Assembly (NCBI GenBank): GCA_948482415.1
Contig: CAOMFZ010000056.1
Span: 1-11,078, forward strand
Direction of reading: 5' to 3'
DNA length: 11,078 nt
Source: an uncultured Mailhella sp.
GTDB lineage: Bacteria > Desulfobacterota > Desulfovibrionia > Desulfovibrionales > Desulfovibrionaceae
Every line of letters begins with the position of its first letter. Position 1 is the first letter of the stretch. Of the stretch, positions 1 to 8,042 are shown piece after piece. A model generated the notes under the pieces. It was not told the DNA's origin and searched no databases. It saw nothing but the letters and a program-made list of their open reading frames with translations. A program made the position numbers and the translations under genes.

Positions 1-151
1 TGTAGGCTTTTTATGCCTTACGGCATGCCAACAACAAGTAAAAAAGCCCCTGCACCCCTTTACAAAAATTTTTAAGCTTTATTACAAAATTTATTTGCAA
101 TTATTTCCGGAAATGGTCTTGAGAATTTCCTTGTAACATCAAGAATTAAAT

Positions 152-243
152 AGATTGTTTCGCTATCGCTCGCAATGACGTGTTAATGGAGTACAATTCT
201 CATCTCTCCGTCATTGCGAGGAACGAAGTGACGCGGCAATCTT
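152..243. repeat. Inverted pair of short interspersed repeats
   Basis: Two imperfect copies of one element face each other. The left arm (152-180) reads into cgcaatgacg, and the right arm (209-243) begins cgtcattgcgagg and ends gcaatctt. They are separated by about 28 AT-rich bases. The outer ends (agattg / caatct) and inner ends (gcaatgacg / cgtcattgc) are complementary, so the unit can form a long hairpin; the middles differ. A further half-copy of the same inner word lies at 3110-3124, in the orientation of the left arm. Short repeats beginning GTCATTGCGAGG are known from many unrelated bacterial genomes, so this is probably a dispersed non-coding repeat; function unknown. Confidence 0.7.
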
Positions 244-305
244 TTAACGATAGTATGATATGGTAATAATTATTCTGAATATTAAGAGGAAATGTTCTAA
301 AACAA

Positions 306-335
306 AAAAACAGGGCAATTTCTTGTCCTGTTTTT
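306..335 (-). terminator. Bidirectional-looking intrinsic terminator downstream of the MCP gene
   Basis: A 13-bp stem (306-318 with 323-335, one G-T wobble) closes a four-base loop. It is flanked by A-runs on the left and T-runs on the right, so either strand yields a stem followed by a U-tract. It lies about 170-200 bases past the MCP stop codon and is the best candidate 3' end of that transcript. It could equally stop transcription entering from the left, where no gene is visible in the window. Confidence 0.75.
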
Positions 336-341
336 GATTTG

Positions 342-464
342 TTCCCTGCTATAGCGCCGTTGCGGGGAAAATGGTTTTATTTTTCCTCTTGCCGGGGTGA
401 GCCTTATCGAGAGGAAGAGATTTTTATTTTCCCTGCCAAGGCTGATGAGCCTTAGCAGGGAAAA
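342..464 (-). other. Three consecutive hairpins in the MCP 3' flank
   Basis: Between the MCP stop and the terminator are three inverted repeats: 342-349 with 362-369, 383-389 with 410-416, and 427-443 with 448-464. The last has a 17-bp arm, one mismatch and a four-base loop. All have pyrimidine-rich (tttccct or ttcctct) left arms and purine-rich right arms on the plus strand and are separated by ttttattttt-like spacers. The second and third share the word gagcctta. None has a U-tract on its 3' side, so they are not ordinary terminators. They would form a structured 3' UTR of the MCP mRNA, or they may be one more intergenic repeat family. Confidence 0.55.
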
Positions 465-505
465 AGATTATTTTGAGTTACGGTATCAGTATACCTTCAG
501 GGGAG

Positions 506-2788
506 TTAATTAGCTCCCTGCAGCTTTACAATAAGCTGTGAAAGAACCTGTGTTTGGCTTACCACTTCGTTGACAGCCTGACGGGCTTCGGACATATTTT
601 GTGCGTTTTCCTTTGCAATATTGTTGATGCTGTCTACAGACTGGGTGATTTCTTCGCTGGTAGCAGATTGTTCTTCAGAAGCTGTTGCAATAGCACGAAC
701 CTGATCGGCAGTCGTATCCGCAAGTTTTACGATGCCAAGAAGAGCTTCGCCTGCGTTGCTTACCATTTCGGTAACCTTTTCAATCTTTGCCACCGCGTCA
801 GTTACAAGGTGGGTATTGTCAATGGTTGATTTTTGAATAGATGAAATTGCATTGCCAACGTCTGTGGTGCTTGCCATGGTTTTTTCAGCAAGGTTTCTTA
901 CTTCGTCAGCAACAACCGCAAATCCGCGTCCTGCTTCACCTGCACGGGCAGCTTCGATTGCCGCGTTCAGTGCTAAGAGGTTGGTTTGGTCGGCAATATC
1001 GGAAATCACGTTCATAATTTCGTTAATGGCTTGTGCATGTTCGGAAAGAACGCCCATTTCGGTTTGCAGTTTCAGGGATTCGCCGCGAACGTCCTGCATG
1101 GCTTTTACACATTCCTGCATGGAAACGGAACCTGCTTCCGCTTCGGAACGTACAGTTGCTGCGCTGTCAGAGGTGCTGCCTGCGTTGCGGGCAATTTCAA
1201 GAACGGTTGCATTCATTTCTTCAAGGGCGGTAGCGGTGGTGGCTACACGGTCAGCCTGATCTTGAGCGCCGTGTTCAGAAAGTTCGATTTGGGTTGAAAG
1301 TTCTTCAGAAGCAGAAGATGCAATATTGGCAACCTGTTCCAGTTCCACAGCCACAGCCTGCATATTGTGATGTGCTTCTTCTATTTCCTTTGCAGCCAGA
1401 GTTTGTTTGGTTACGTCAATCCATACGCTGATAGCGTCGGTAATTTCGCCGTGATTGTCTTTAATGAGGTCGGTCACAACGTCCACATAGACAGTCTTGT
1501 CAGGACGAGGTTTATATTCAACCGCATTATTGGATTTTGTTTCTTTCGTATTGAGAGCCTGAGCAACAGATGTTTCAACACTGGGGTTATGGAAGATAAA
1601 TTCGCCGGAGCTTTGACCGATGCAGTCAGCAAGCGGTTTATGATTTTCCGTTAATTTGAGCATTTGCGGGTTAGCGTATTTTAATTTGTTATCAGCGCCG
1701 AAAACAGCGGTCGGGGTTGGCAGGCTGCCAAGAATTTTATTGGAAAACTCAAGGGCTTCTTTCATTTTATTAACCATGAGGATAATATTATTGAATACGC
1801 CGATGTGTTTGCTGCCGTCATCTACATCATAATCTCCGCCAATAACCTTATCTGCAAGAGCAACGAGTTCGCTGGGGTCGGCACCAAGCTGCTTTGCCAC
1901 AGACTTGCTGATGTAAATAGTCAGGATAATGCCTAAAATAATGGCGAGGAATGCCGTAATATACAGGCTGGTAACAGCGCCGTCTTTGACATTGTCATAT
2001 TGCTGGCGAACAGCCTGAGAAAGGTTTTGTGCAAGAGAGCCGAGTTCGTCCAGCTCTTGGGTTTCCTTTGTTACAGAAGTTTGGAAGGTTTGGGCAAAGC
2101 CGATAAATTTTTTCAAATCGCCCACATAGCCCAAAATATCATTGCAGACTTCACTGAATTTTGCTTTATCGCTGTACATGGCGGCAAAGTTTTCCAAGAC
2201 GTTGATATGTTCAAAAAATTCATTCAAATTTTCTTCAGAGGATATGCGCAGATAGGCTTCAAGGTGCGCTTCAATTTCAAGCATATTGGAAAGCATAGCC
2301 TGCAAAACAACCAAATTAGCCGCACCGCCGGTCAAGATGTGGGATTGTTCGTCTTTAATCAGGTGTTCAATTTTTGTTTCAATGTTTTCGTAATCTTTCT
2401 TGATAACAGTTGTTTGTTCAGAAAGCGCATTGAAATCTTTAATCATGGCTTCAACAGACGCAATGAGTTCACCGATATTTTTTTCGTATGCATTGACCGC
2501 ATTGATGGTGGATTCAGCTTTTGCAAAACTGCGCACATTTGCAGCATGTTTGGTGGCATTGTCAATGTGCGTTTTTATTTGTGCAAAATAACTGGGGTCG
2601 TCATTAGAAACGGCAATGATTGCGACTTCTTTTGCCAGTGCGGTTTGTGAAGCAGCATCTTCCGTTTCAGTGATAAGATATTTCATGCGCTGCATATCAT
2701 TGATTTTTACCCATGAAATGCCTGCCAAAATAATGAGCAGTAAAATAATAGAACTAAAAACAAGTGATAATTTGGTAGATAGCTTCAT
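506..2788 (-). CDS. Methyl-accepting chemotaxis protein with large periplasmic sensor, HAMP and PAS domains
   Basis: Membrane chemoreceptor that senses a ligand and controls CheA autophosphorylation through CheW. Numbering from MKLSTK gives 760 aa: TM1 about 7-26; an all-helical periplasmic region about 27-272, whose length fits a helical bimodular-type sensor (inference); TM2 about 273-295; a HAMP-like stretch about 296-345 (ADPSELVALADKV); a PAS-like domain about 350-465 (PTPTAVFGAD, then YVDVVTDLI and WIDVTKQ); and the coiled-coil signalling domain. The highly conserved hairpin tip (DQTNLLALNAAIEAARAGE, then GRGFAVVADEVRNLAEK) is near 597-636. The C-terminus ends QGAN with no CheR-tethering pentapeptide. 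An ATG 12 bases upstream (at 2800) is in frame, but it lies inside the Shine-Dalgarno GGGAGG, which is correctly spaced for the start at 2788; I prefer 2788. The gene stands alone, with repeat-rich gaps on both sides. The ligand cannot be read from the sequence. Confidence 0.96.
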   Translation of the reverse strand: MKLSTKLSLVFSSIILLLIILAGISWVKINDMQRMKYLITETEDAASQTALAKEVAIIAVSNDDPSYFAQIKTHIDNATKHAANVRSFAKAESTINAVNAYEKNIGELIASVEAMIKDFNALSEQTTVIKKDYENIETKIEHLIKDEQSHILTGGAANLVVLQAMLSNMLEIEAHLEAYLRISSEENLNEFFEHINVLENFAAMYSDKAKFSEVCNDILGYVGDLKKFIGFAQTFQTSVTKETQELDELGSLAQNLSQAVRQQYDNVKDGAVTSLYITAFLAIILGIILTIYISKSVAKQLGADPSELVALADKVIGGDYDVDDGSKHIGVFNNIILMVNKMKEALEFSNKILGSLPTPTAVFGADNKLKYANPQMLKLTENHKPLADCIGQSSGEFIFHNPSVETSVAQALNTKETKSNNAVEYKPRPDKTVYVDVVTDLIKDNHGEITDAISVWIDVTKQTLAAKEIEEAHHNMQAVAVELEQVANIASSASEELSTQIELSEHGAQDQADRVATTATALEEMNATVLEIARNAGSTSDSAATVRSEAEAGSVSMQECVKAMQDVRGESLKLQTEMGVLSEHAQAINEIMNVISDIADQTNLLALNAAIEAARAGEAGRGFAVVADEVRNLAEKTMASTTDVGNAISSIQKSTIDNTHLVTDAVAKIEKVTEMVSNAGEALLGIVKLADTTADQVRAIATASEEQSATSEEITQSVDSINNIAKENAQNMSEARQAVNEVVSQTQVLSQLIVKLQGAN

Positions 2789-2818
2789 ACCGCCTCCCAT
2801 TAAAATAGTTAACGAATA

Positions 2819-2845
2819 TAATCGGCAACAAAGTTTTTAAAAATA
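2819..2845 (-). promoter_or_regulatory. Candidate sigma28 (FliA)-type promoter for the MCP gene
   Basis: On the minus strand GCCGATTA (2819-2826) matches seven of eight bases of the known FliA -10 consensus GCCGATAA. It would place the start of transcription about 20-25 bases before the MCP ATG. The -35 position (2838-2845, TATTTTTA) is a poor match to TAAAGTTT, and a TAAA lies closer than usual. Chemoreceptor genes are classic FliA targets, which supports the reading. An overlapping sigma70 -10 (TATATT) is an alternative. Confidence 0.4.
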
Positions 2846-2950
2846 GGGTAGTTAATAAAAATTTAATAAAAAATTAATCGTTTACCTAAAAAAAGGATTT
2901 TTCTCTATTTTTTTTATTTTAATTTGTTTTATACATTAGGATAACTTTAA

Positions 2951-3124
2951 TAGCACAGGAAGTGCGAGCGTCATTTTAAAGATTGCCGTATCACTCCTCG
3001 TACAGCTCTTAGACAAAACCAAAGGTTTTAAGTCTTAGAGCCAGTAGAGGTTCTCGTATCCGGCACTTACGCATAGCAAAGCTATAAGCGTAAAAGTGAC
3101 CGGATGACGTTCCTCGCAATGACG
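2951..3124 (+). repeat. Composite structured repeat, copy 1
   Basis: This element shares most of its length with the reverse complement of 5490-5612. It opens with tagcacaggaagtgcgag (2951-2968), then carries about 25 extra bases (2969-2994), absent from the other copy, that resemble part of the repeat at 209-243. It continues through hairpin 1 (3005-3041) and hairpin 2 (3067-3093) to an end that again holds a fragment of the 209-243 repeat (ttcctcgcaatgacg, 3110-3124). Hairpin 1 has outer arms 3005-3014 and 3032-3041, inner arms aaaacc and ggtttt, an AAA loop and an AA bulge. No protein-coding potential is seen. The rest of the gap, 2827-2950, is AT-rich with nothing recognisable apart from the MCP promoter. 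Confidence 0.75.
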
Positions 3125-3196
3125 TGGTAGGGGGGATATTCACAATAACGGTAGCACGAAATTGTCAGCCCCCAGCTTAAAACGTTTTGAAAGAGG

Positions 3197-3301
3197 TCAA
3201 GGGGAAAATTTTATCTCTGCTGTCCATTTCTGTAATTGCTCGTTCCTCGCAAACAGAAACAACTTCGTCGCCTTCGGTGGCTGGAAAAGTTTTCCCCTTG
3301 A
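3197..3301. repeat. 105-bp palindromic element with 16-bp terminal inverted repeats
   Basis: The ends (3197-3212 and 3285-3301) are inverted repeats of 16 bases with one inserted base; the 12 outermost pairs (tcaaggggaaaa) are perfect. Inside is one copy of a module also present at 5283-5350 and 5395-5465, beginning ctctgctgtccatttctgta (3214-3233) with its own stem (3227-3233 with 3253-3259). It encodes nothing. It lies 20 bases past leuD, so it would be transcribed as a large hairpin at the end of the leuCD message. The shape resembles a miniature inverted-repeat element, but no flanking target duplication is obvious. Confidence 0.65.
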
Positions 3302-3328
3302 AAAATAACATTCTTAGATTGTTATTTT
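3302..3328 (-). terminator. Possible weak leuCD terminator overlapping the leuD stop codon
   Basis: An 8-bp AT-rich stem (3302-3309 with 3321-3328) contains the leuD stop codon in one arm and is followed on the minus strand by a short run of Ts before the larger palindrome at 3197-3301. It is terminator-like in shape, but the low GC of the stem makes it weak. The adjoining large hairpin may contribute. Confidence 0.35.
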
Positions 3329-3813
3329 AATCTGCTTTGAACGTAAGGAATAAGACCGCCGCGCTGCAAAAGATCCTGCATGGAGGGAGGAAGCGGAGGG
3401 AATGGTATTTCAGTGCCGGTGGTCAAATTACGGATAATCCCTTTATCGGTATCCACTTCAAGGCTGTCACCGTCATGAATTTTTTCAACTTCGTCGCCAA
3501 TTTCCAATAATAATAAGCCCATATTGAAGCTGTTGCGGTAAAAAATACGCGCAAAACTGTGGGCAATAACCACAGGCATGCCTGCACCCACAATGGCAAC
3601 AGGCGCATGCTCACGGGAAGAACCGCAGCCGAAATTGCGTCCTGCCACCATGATATCACCTTGGCTGACGCGTTTAATCCAGTTGGGTTCCAAGCCTTCC
3701 ATGCAGTTTTCACCCAGTTTTTTTGCATCGGTTGTAACCAGAAAACGGGCAGGAATAATGGCATCCGTATCGATATGATCGCCCACTTTATGGGATTTTC
3801 CCTGATATTTCAT
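3322..3813 (-). CDS. leuD: 3-isopropylmalate dehydratase small subunit
   Basis: With LeuC this forms the isopropylmalate isomerase of leucine biosynthesis, converting 2-isopropylmalate to 3-isopropylmalate in the cytoplasm. The 163-aa product is the short form seen in archaea and many anaerobes; enterobacterial LeuD is about 200 aa. Recognisable motifs are GDHIDTDAIIPARFL near the N-terminus (residues about 11-25), the swivel-domain signature GRNFGCGSSREHAP (about 58-71), and FARIFYRNSFN (about 87-97). The ATG at 3813 has a Shine-Dalgarno TGAGGA nine bases upstream. It starts 17 bases after the leuC stop, so the two are surely co-transcribed. Short-form LeuCD can be hard to tell from homoaconitase or citraconate-type hydratases by sequence alone, but the neighbouring leuA favours leucine synthesis. 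Confidence 0.93.
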   Translation of the reverse strand: MKYQGKSHKVGDHIDTDAIIPARFLVTTDAKKLGENCMEGLEPNWIKRVSQGDIMVAGRNFGCGSSREHAPVAIVGAGMPVVIAHSFARIFYRNSFNMGLLLLEIGDEVEKIHDGDSLEVDTDKGIIRNLTTGTEIPFPPLPPSMQDLLQRGGLIPYVQSRLK

Positions 3814-3830
3814 CGTCTTGTCCTCACTTC

Positions 3831-5090
3831 TTATAATGCTTTTGGACTGCCGATAATACCAAGCACAGCACTGGCGGCAGCAACAGCTGGATTTGAAAGA
3901 TATACTTCAGACTGCAAACTTCCCATTCTGCCTTTGAAATTGCGGTTGGTGGTGGCAAGGGAACGTTCGCCGTCTGCTAAAATGCCCATGTGTCCGCCAA
4001 GGCAGGGACCGCAGGTGGCAGGACCTACAATACAGCCTGCGTCCATGAAGATTTCCAGTAAACCTTCTTTCATGGCTTGTTTCCAAATGGTTGGGGTTGC
4101 AGGCAGGATAATGCAGCGAACATTTTTAGCCACTTTTCTGCCTTGCAGAATTTTTGCGGCTTCGCGCATATCGCTGATACGTCCGTTGGTACAGGAGCCT
4201 ATAACCACCTGATTTAAGGGGAGTTCGCCCACTTCAGAAACAGGCTTTACATTTTCAGGCAAGTGCGGGCAGGCAACAACAGGTTCCATGCCGCTGACGT
4301 CGATGACCAGTTCGCGTTCGTATACTGCGCCCCTGTCTGCACTGATTTTGATTGGGTCAGGATTTTTATGGGCTTTGCAGTACTGTACGGTTTTATCATC
4401 AGAAGCAAAAAGTCCGACTTTTCCGCCTGCTTCAATCGCCATATTTGCCATGGTCAGGCGTCCTTCCACAGAAAGACTTTCAATGGCTGTGCCGTCAAAT
4501 TCCAAGGCTTTATATAAGGCTCCGTCCACGCCGATTTTGCCGATTGTGGTCAAAATCAAATCCTTGCCGCCCACATATTCGGGCAGAGTTCCGTTAAAGG
4601 TAACATGAATGGTTGGCGGAACTTTAAACCATGTTTCGCCAAGAGCCATGCCTCCGGCAATGTCCGTGCTGCCCATGCCGGTGGCAAATGCGCCAATGCC
4701 CCCGTAAGTGCAGGTATGGCTGTCAGCGCCGATGACAATGTCACCCGGCTTGACAAGCCCCTGTTCGGGAAGAAGAGCATGTTCTACACCTGCATTGCCC
4801 CCCTCATAATAATGGGTAATTTTGTATTCCTGCGCAAATTCGCGTGTACCCTTGACCTGATTGGCGGAATCAATGTCCTTTTGAGGGGTGAAATGGTCCA
4901 TGACAAGGGCAATTTTATCCTTGTCAAATACATCTTTTGCACCCATTTGTTTAAAGGATTTAATCGCAAGGGGTGCGGTAATGTCGTTTGCCAGCACAAA
5001 ATCAACCTTACAACGTACAATTTGACCGGCTTCACGGATTTCTTCGTCCGTGTGCATCTGCAATATTTTTTGAGCAAGCGTATGAGCCAT
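3831..5090 (-). CDS. leuC: 3-isopropylmalate dehydratase large subunit
   Basis: Catalytic iron-sulfur subunit of isopropylmalate isomerase, in the aconitase superfamily. At 419 aa it is the short (archaeal/HACN-like) form that pairs with short LeuD. Cluster-ligand cysteines are Cys300 in IGSCTNGRISD and Cys360 and Cys363 in TCGPCLGGH. Other family motifs are MDHFTPQKD (about 64-72) and GADSHTCTYGG (about 121-131). The ATG at 5090 has a good AAAGGAGA ribosome site about six bases upstream. It is followed closely by leuD and preceded not by leuA but by its own promoter-like sequence and a 450-bp repeat block. The leader is only about 27 bases, so there is no room for a leucine attenuator here. 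Confidence 0.95.
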   Translation of the reverse strand: MAHTLAQKILQMHTDEEIREAGQIVRCKVDFVLANDITAPLAIKSFKQMGAKDVFDKDKIALVMDHFTPQKDIDSANQVKGTREFAQEYKITHYYEGGNAGVEHALLPEQGLVKPGDIVIGADSHTCTYGGIGAFATGMGSTDIAGGMALGETWFKVPPTIHVTFNGTLPEYVGGKDLILTTIGKIGVDGALYKALEFDGTAIESLSVEGRLTMANMAIEAGGKVGLFASDDKTVQYCKAHKNPDPIKISADRGAVYERELVIDVSGMEPVVACPHLPENVKPVSEVGELPLNQVVIGSCTNGRISDMREAAKILQGRKVAKNVRCIILPATPTIWKQAMKEGLLEIFMDAGCIVGPATCGPCLGGHMGILADGERSLATTNRNFKGRMGSLQSEVYLSNPAVAAASAVLGIIGSPKAL

Positions 5091-5123
5091 TGTAATCTCC
5101 TTTTAGCTCGATGTAACCGATAT

Positions 5124-5152
5124 ATTTTATTTGTTTTTTTAAAATCTTGCAA
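5124..5152 (-). promoter_or_regulatory. Sigma70-type promoter for leuCD
   Basis: On the minus strand a -35 box TTGCAA (5147-5152) and a -10 box TAAAAT (5124-5129) are separated by exactly 17 bases of A-rich DNA. The predicted start is near 5117, giving a leader of about 27 bases to the leuC ATG. This implies leuCD can be expressed separately from leuA. Confidence 0.6.
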
Positions 5153-5160
5153 CCTTTAAA

Positions 5161-5489
5161 ATGGCGCTCGGTCAAGCTTCCTGCTTGACACTCGCTCTCG
5201 CTCACGAAAAGCGTGGTTTTCGTTTCGCTCGCGCTGCGCGGCTCGCACGTCCTGTGCTTATGTTGGCGCTCGGCATAGCGATCTCTGCTGTCTATTTGCG
5301 TAAATGGTTCGCTTTGCTCACCAAACGCAAACGGCTTCACCTCCTTCGGTAGCTCCTGCTTGACACTCGCTCTCGCTCACGAAAAGCGTGGTTGCTCTGC
5401 TGTCCATTTCTGTACGGCTCGTTCCTCGCCTACATAAATCGCTACGCGACCCGTTGGGTGGCTTCGTTTCGCTCGCGCTGCGTCACTTG
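5161..5489. repeat. GC-rich mosaic of duplicated intergenic modules
   Basis: This stretch has no credible gene and is built from repeated pieces. A 40-bp perfect direct repeat occupies 5179-5218 and 5354-5393. A 19-bp word (tcgtttcgctcgcgctgcg) recurs at 5220-5238 and 5464-5482. A partial copy of the end of the leuA-proximal element lies at 5242-5258. Two copies of the ctctgctgtc module lie at about 5283-5350 and 5395-5465, with a third at 3214-3283. Small hairpins are frequent: 5171-5177 with 5183-5189, 5204-5210 with 5217-5223, and 5295-5301 with 5325-5331. Open frames here are repeat-derived, with improbable composition. Confidence 0.8.
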
Positions 5490-5612
5490 ACCGCTTTTAC
5501 GCTTATAGCTTTGCTATGCGTAAGCGCCAAGTACGAGAACCTCTACTAACTCTAAGATTTAACTCTTCGAGTTATCTAAGAGTTGTACGAGGGGCTCGCA
5601 CTTCCTGTGCTA
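5490..5612 (-). repeat. Composite structured repeat, copy 2, abutting the leuA stop codon
   Basis: In minus orientation this is a second copy of the element at 2951-3100, lacking that copy's 25-base insert. Its first three bases (TAG on the minus strand, 5610-5612) are the leuA stop codon. Hairpin 1 has outer arms 5549-5557 and 5575-5583, inner arms 5560-5565 and 5569-5574, and a three-base loop. Its inner stem differs completely from copy 1 yet still pairs. Hairpin 2 (5497-5523) is identical to copy 1. It would be the 3' end of the leuA message. Confidence 0.75.
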
Positions 5613-7139
5613 ATAATTTTCGTCCTGTTCCTTGCGCGCAAAGCGGTTCATGGCGTCCACATAGGCTTTGGCGCTGGAAGTGATAATATCGTGGTGGGAA
5701 GCTCTGCCCGTCACGGTTAAGCCGTTTTCAGACAAGGTCACGGAAACTTCGCCCTGTGCGTCTGTTCCGCCGGTGACAGCGTTGATGGCATACCGTTCCA
5801 GTTCCGGGCTGCGCTCTAAAATATCGGCAATAACATTGAATACCGCATCAATGGGACCCACGCCAATGCCTGCCTTGCACTTGATTTCGCCCTTTACGTC
5901 CAAAGAGACAGCGGCTGTCGCCGGCAAGATATCCGTGGAACTGTGCACAGAAACAGAAAGCAGTTTATAGCTGTCAGGCATGCGGTAGACTTCACCCACA
6001 ACAATGGATTCGATATCTTCATCATGAATGGTTTTCTTTTTGTCAGCCAGCGCTTTAATCGCATTGAAAACCTGTTCAAACTGTTCCTCTGTCAAGGTGC
6101 CGATATTCAGGCTTTCCAGTTTATTGCGCACGGCATTGCGTCCGGAGTGCTTGCCAATCACAATGTCAGAACTGGTTCTGCCAATGCTTTGCGGCGTCAT
6201 GATTTCATAGGTTTCACGGTTTTTCAGCATGCCGTCCTGATGTATGCCGGATTCATGGGCAAAGGCATTACCGCCGATAATGGCTTTGTTGGCAGGGATT
6301 GGTTTGCCTATAATCATGGACAGCAAACGGCAGGAGGGGAAAAGCTGTTCTTTCTTGATATTGGTTTCCAAATGGAATAAATCCCTGCGTACATTCAGCG
6401 CCATAACCACTTCTTCCAGAGAGGTGTTGCCGGCGCGTTCGCCAATGCCGCAAAGCGTTACTTCTGCCTGTCGGGCGCCTGCACTGATAGCTGCCAGCGT
6501 ATTGGAAACACTCAGCCCCAAGTCGTCATGGCAGTGGACGCTGAAAATTGCCTTGTCCGCCACAGGACAGTTGGCAATCACATATTCAATGAGTTTGGCG
6601 TAATCGCTGGGAATGGCATAACCGACCGTATCTGGCAGATTGATAACAGTAGCCCCGGCATTGATTGCGGCCGTTGCCGCTTTGACGAGGAAATCCTTAT
6701 CAGAACGGGAAGCGTCTTCAGCGGAAAATTCCACAACAGGACAAAGAGAACGGGCAAACGTAACTCCCTTTTCAATCATTGCCAGCACTTCTTCCGGGGA
6801 TTTACGCAGTTTATACTGCATATGAATGGGGGAAGTTGCCAAAAAGGTATGTATTCTTGGGTGATTGCAGTTTTTTATGGCTTCCCATGTGCGTTCAATA
6901 TCTTTTTCCATACAGCGGGCAAGTCCTGCCACCTGACATGTTTTTACTTTTTCAGCAATGGCTTTGACAGATTCAAAATCCCCCTGACTGGAAGCGGGAA
7001 AGCCTGCTTCAATACAGTCAACTCCAAGTTTTTCCAGCTGTTCAGCCAGACGCAGTTTTTCCTGCAAGTTCATGGTTGCACCGGGACTTTGTTCGCCGTC
7101 GCGCAAGGTGGTGTCGAAGATGTAAACTCTGTTGTCCAT
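5610..7139 (-). CDS. leuA: 2-isopropylmalate synthase
   Basis: Catalyses the first committed step of leucine synthesis: acetyl-CoA plus 2-oxoisovalerate to 2-isopropylmalate. The 509-aa length is normal for the bacterial enzyme. The DRE-TIM barrel shows FDTTLRDGEQSPGAT (8-22), the metal-binding HCHDDLGLS (His202, His204) and HESGIHQDGML (295-305). The C-terminal leucine-sensing regulatory domain is present, with VTGGTDAQGEVSV (455-467) and the late HDIITSSAKAYVDAMNR (483-499), so feedback inhibition by leucine is expected. The ATG at 7139 has Shine-Dalgarno GGAGGA four to five bases upstream. The stop codon is TAG and coincides with the start of a repeat element. leuC lies 519 bases downstream rather than directly adjacent, and a terminator sits just upstream. 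Homologous citramalate or homocitrate synthases are less likely given the length and context. Confidence 0.95.
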   Translation of the reverse strand: MDNRVYIFDTTLRDGEQSPGATMNLQEKLRLAEQLEKLGVDCIEAGFPASSQGDFESVKAIAEKVKTCQVAGLARCMEKDIERTWEAIKNCNHPRIHTFLATSPIHMQYKLRKSPEEVLAMIEKGVTFARSLCPVVEFSAEDASRSDKDFLVKAATAAINAGATVINLPDTVGYAIPSDYAKLIEYVIANCPVADKAIFSVHCHDDLGLSVSNTLAAISAGARQAEVTLCGIGERAGNTSLEEVVMALNVRRDLFHLETNIKKEQLFPSCRLLSMIIGKPIPANKAIIGGNAFAHESGIHQDGMLKNRETYEIMTPQSIGRTSSDIVIGKHSGRNAVRNKLESLNIGTLTEEQFEQVFNAIKALADKKKTIHDEDIESIVVGEVYRMPDSYKLLSVSVHSSTDILPATAAVSLDVKGEIKCKAGIGVGPIDAVFNVIADILERSPELERYAINAVTGGTDAQGEVSVTLSENGLTVTGRASHHDIITSSAKAYVDAMNRFARKEQDENY

Positions 7140-7157
7140 AAGTCCTCCATTTTCAAT

Positions 7158-7188
7158 AAAAAAAGCCTGTCAAAATGGTTCGACAGGC
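7158..7188 (-). terminator. Intrinsic terminator in the pssA-leuA gap (possible attenuator)
   Basis: On the minus strand a perfect 7-bp GCCTGTC/GACAGGC stem (7165-7171 with 7182-7188), with a 10-base loop, is followed directly by seven Ts. It lies 32 bases past the pssA stop and only 19 bases before the leuA ATG. Any transcript coming from psd-pssA, or starting in the gap upstream, must pass it to reach leuA, and there is almost no room for a promoter after it. It therefore either ends the psd-pssA mRNA or regulates leuA by attenuation. I see no leucine-rich leader peptide and no T-box. Confidence 0.8.
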
Positions 7189-7219
7189 AATTCTATTAAT
7201 ACATGTTAATTGTTTTTTA

Positions 7220-7990
7220 TTAATCACAACTGCCGTCGCCGGACTTTTGTAGTCGGCGCAATAGGCTGTTCTTTCTGTTAGGCATATAAACGTAAGTGTA
7301 GACAATACCGCAGATAATATACACGAAAATAACAATAAACATAAAGAAAAACGGCGCACTAAAGAGCAAAACCAAAAGCATCATGGCGGCAACCAGAACG
7401 CGGAAAGGGTGCTCTTTCACGAAGCCATATTCTTTAAAGGAAAAATAACGCACACGGCTGACCATGAGAAGGGGTGCCAAAATGCTTAAAAAGAGGGTCA
7501 TCTGCGGTAAATAATCCAGCATAAAATCAGGCAGATACGGCACAAAAACTACGAAAGCCGCCAAAGTACAGCCTGCCGCAGGACTGGGCAAACCAATAAA
7601 GAAACGCTTGGAAACCACTGCCACATCCACGTTAAAGCGGGCTAAACGCAGAGCCGCACAGGCAACAAATAAAAAGGAAACAGCCGTGCCCAGTTTGCCG
7701 TACGCTTCCAGCTGCCATGTCCATGCCAGCACCCCGGGTGCAAGTCCAAATGCCACCATATCCGCAAGGGAGTCAAACTCAATGCCGAATTGGCTGGCAG
7801 TATTTGTCAGACGTGCAACTTTGCCGTCTAAGCCGTCTAAAATGGCACTCAAAAAAACGGAGAGAGCGGCAGCTTGGAATTGACCTTTAAAACAATAAGT
7901 TACACATAAAAATGCCGCAAACAGACTTCCCGCCGTAAACAGGTTTGGAAGAACGTAAACGCCTTTATGCGGTTTTTTAGGTTCTGTCAT
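7220..7990 (-). CDS. pssA: CDP-diacylglycerol-serine O-phosphatidyltransferase
   Basis: Membrane enzyme that joins CDP-diacylglycerol and L-serine to make phosphatidylserine, the substrate of the neighbouring Psd. The 256-aa protein carries the complete CDP-alcohol phosphotransferase signature, DGxxAR-x8-G-x3-D-x3-D, at 55-77: Asp55, Gly56, Ala59, Arg60, Gly69, Asp73, Asp77. It has several hydrophobic segments (about 15-34, 38-52, 80-115, 140-180, 205-245), as in the integral-membrane (type II, Bacillus-like) synthases; the E. coli peripheral type is different. The ATG at 7990 has a modest AAAAGGT ribosome site. It follows psd by 52 bases, so the two are likely one transcription unit making phosphatidylethanolamine. 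Confidence 0.93.
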   Translation of the reverse strand: MTEPKKPHKGVYVLPNLFTAGSLFAAFLCVTYCFKGQFQAAALSVFLSAILDGLDGKVARLTNTASQFGIEFDSLADMVAFGLAPGVLAWTWQLEAYGKLGTAVSFLFVACAALRLARFNVDVAVVSKRFFIGLPSPAAGCTLAAFVVFVPYLPDFMLDYLPQMTLFLSILAPLLMVSRVRYFSFKEYGFVKEHPFRVLVAAMMLLVLLFSAPFFFMFIVIFVYIICGIVYTYVYMPNRKNSLLRRLQKSGDGSCD

Positions 7991-8042
7991 GGTTATACCT
8001 TTTTATCCCCCAGCCTTTATTTTTATAATTTTTCAGGCGAAA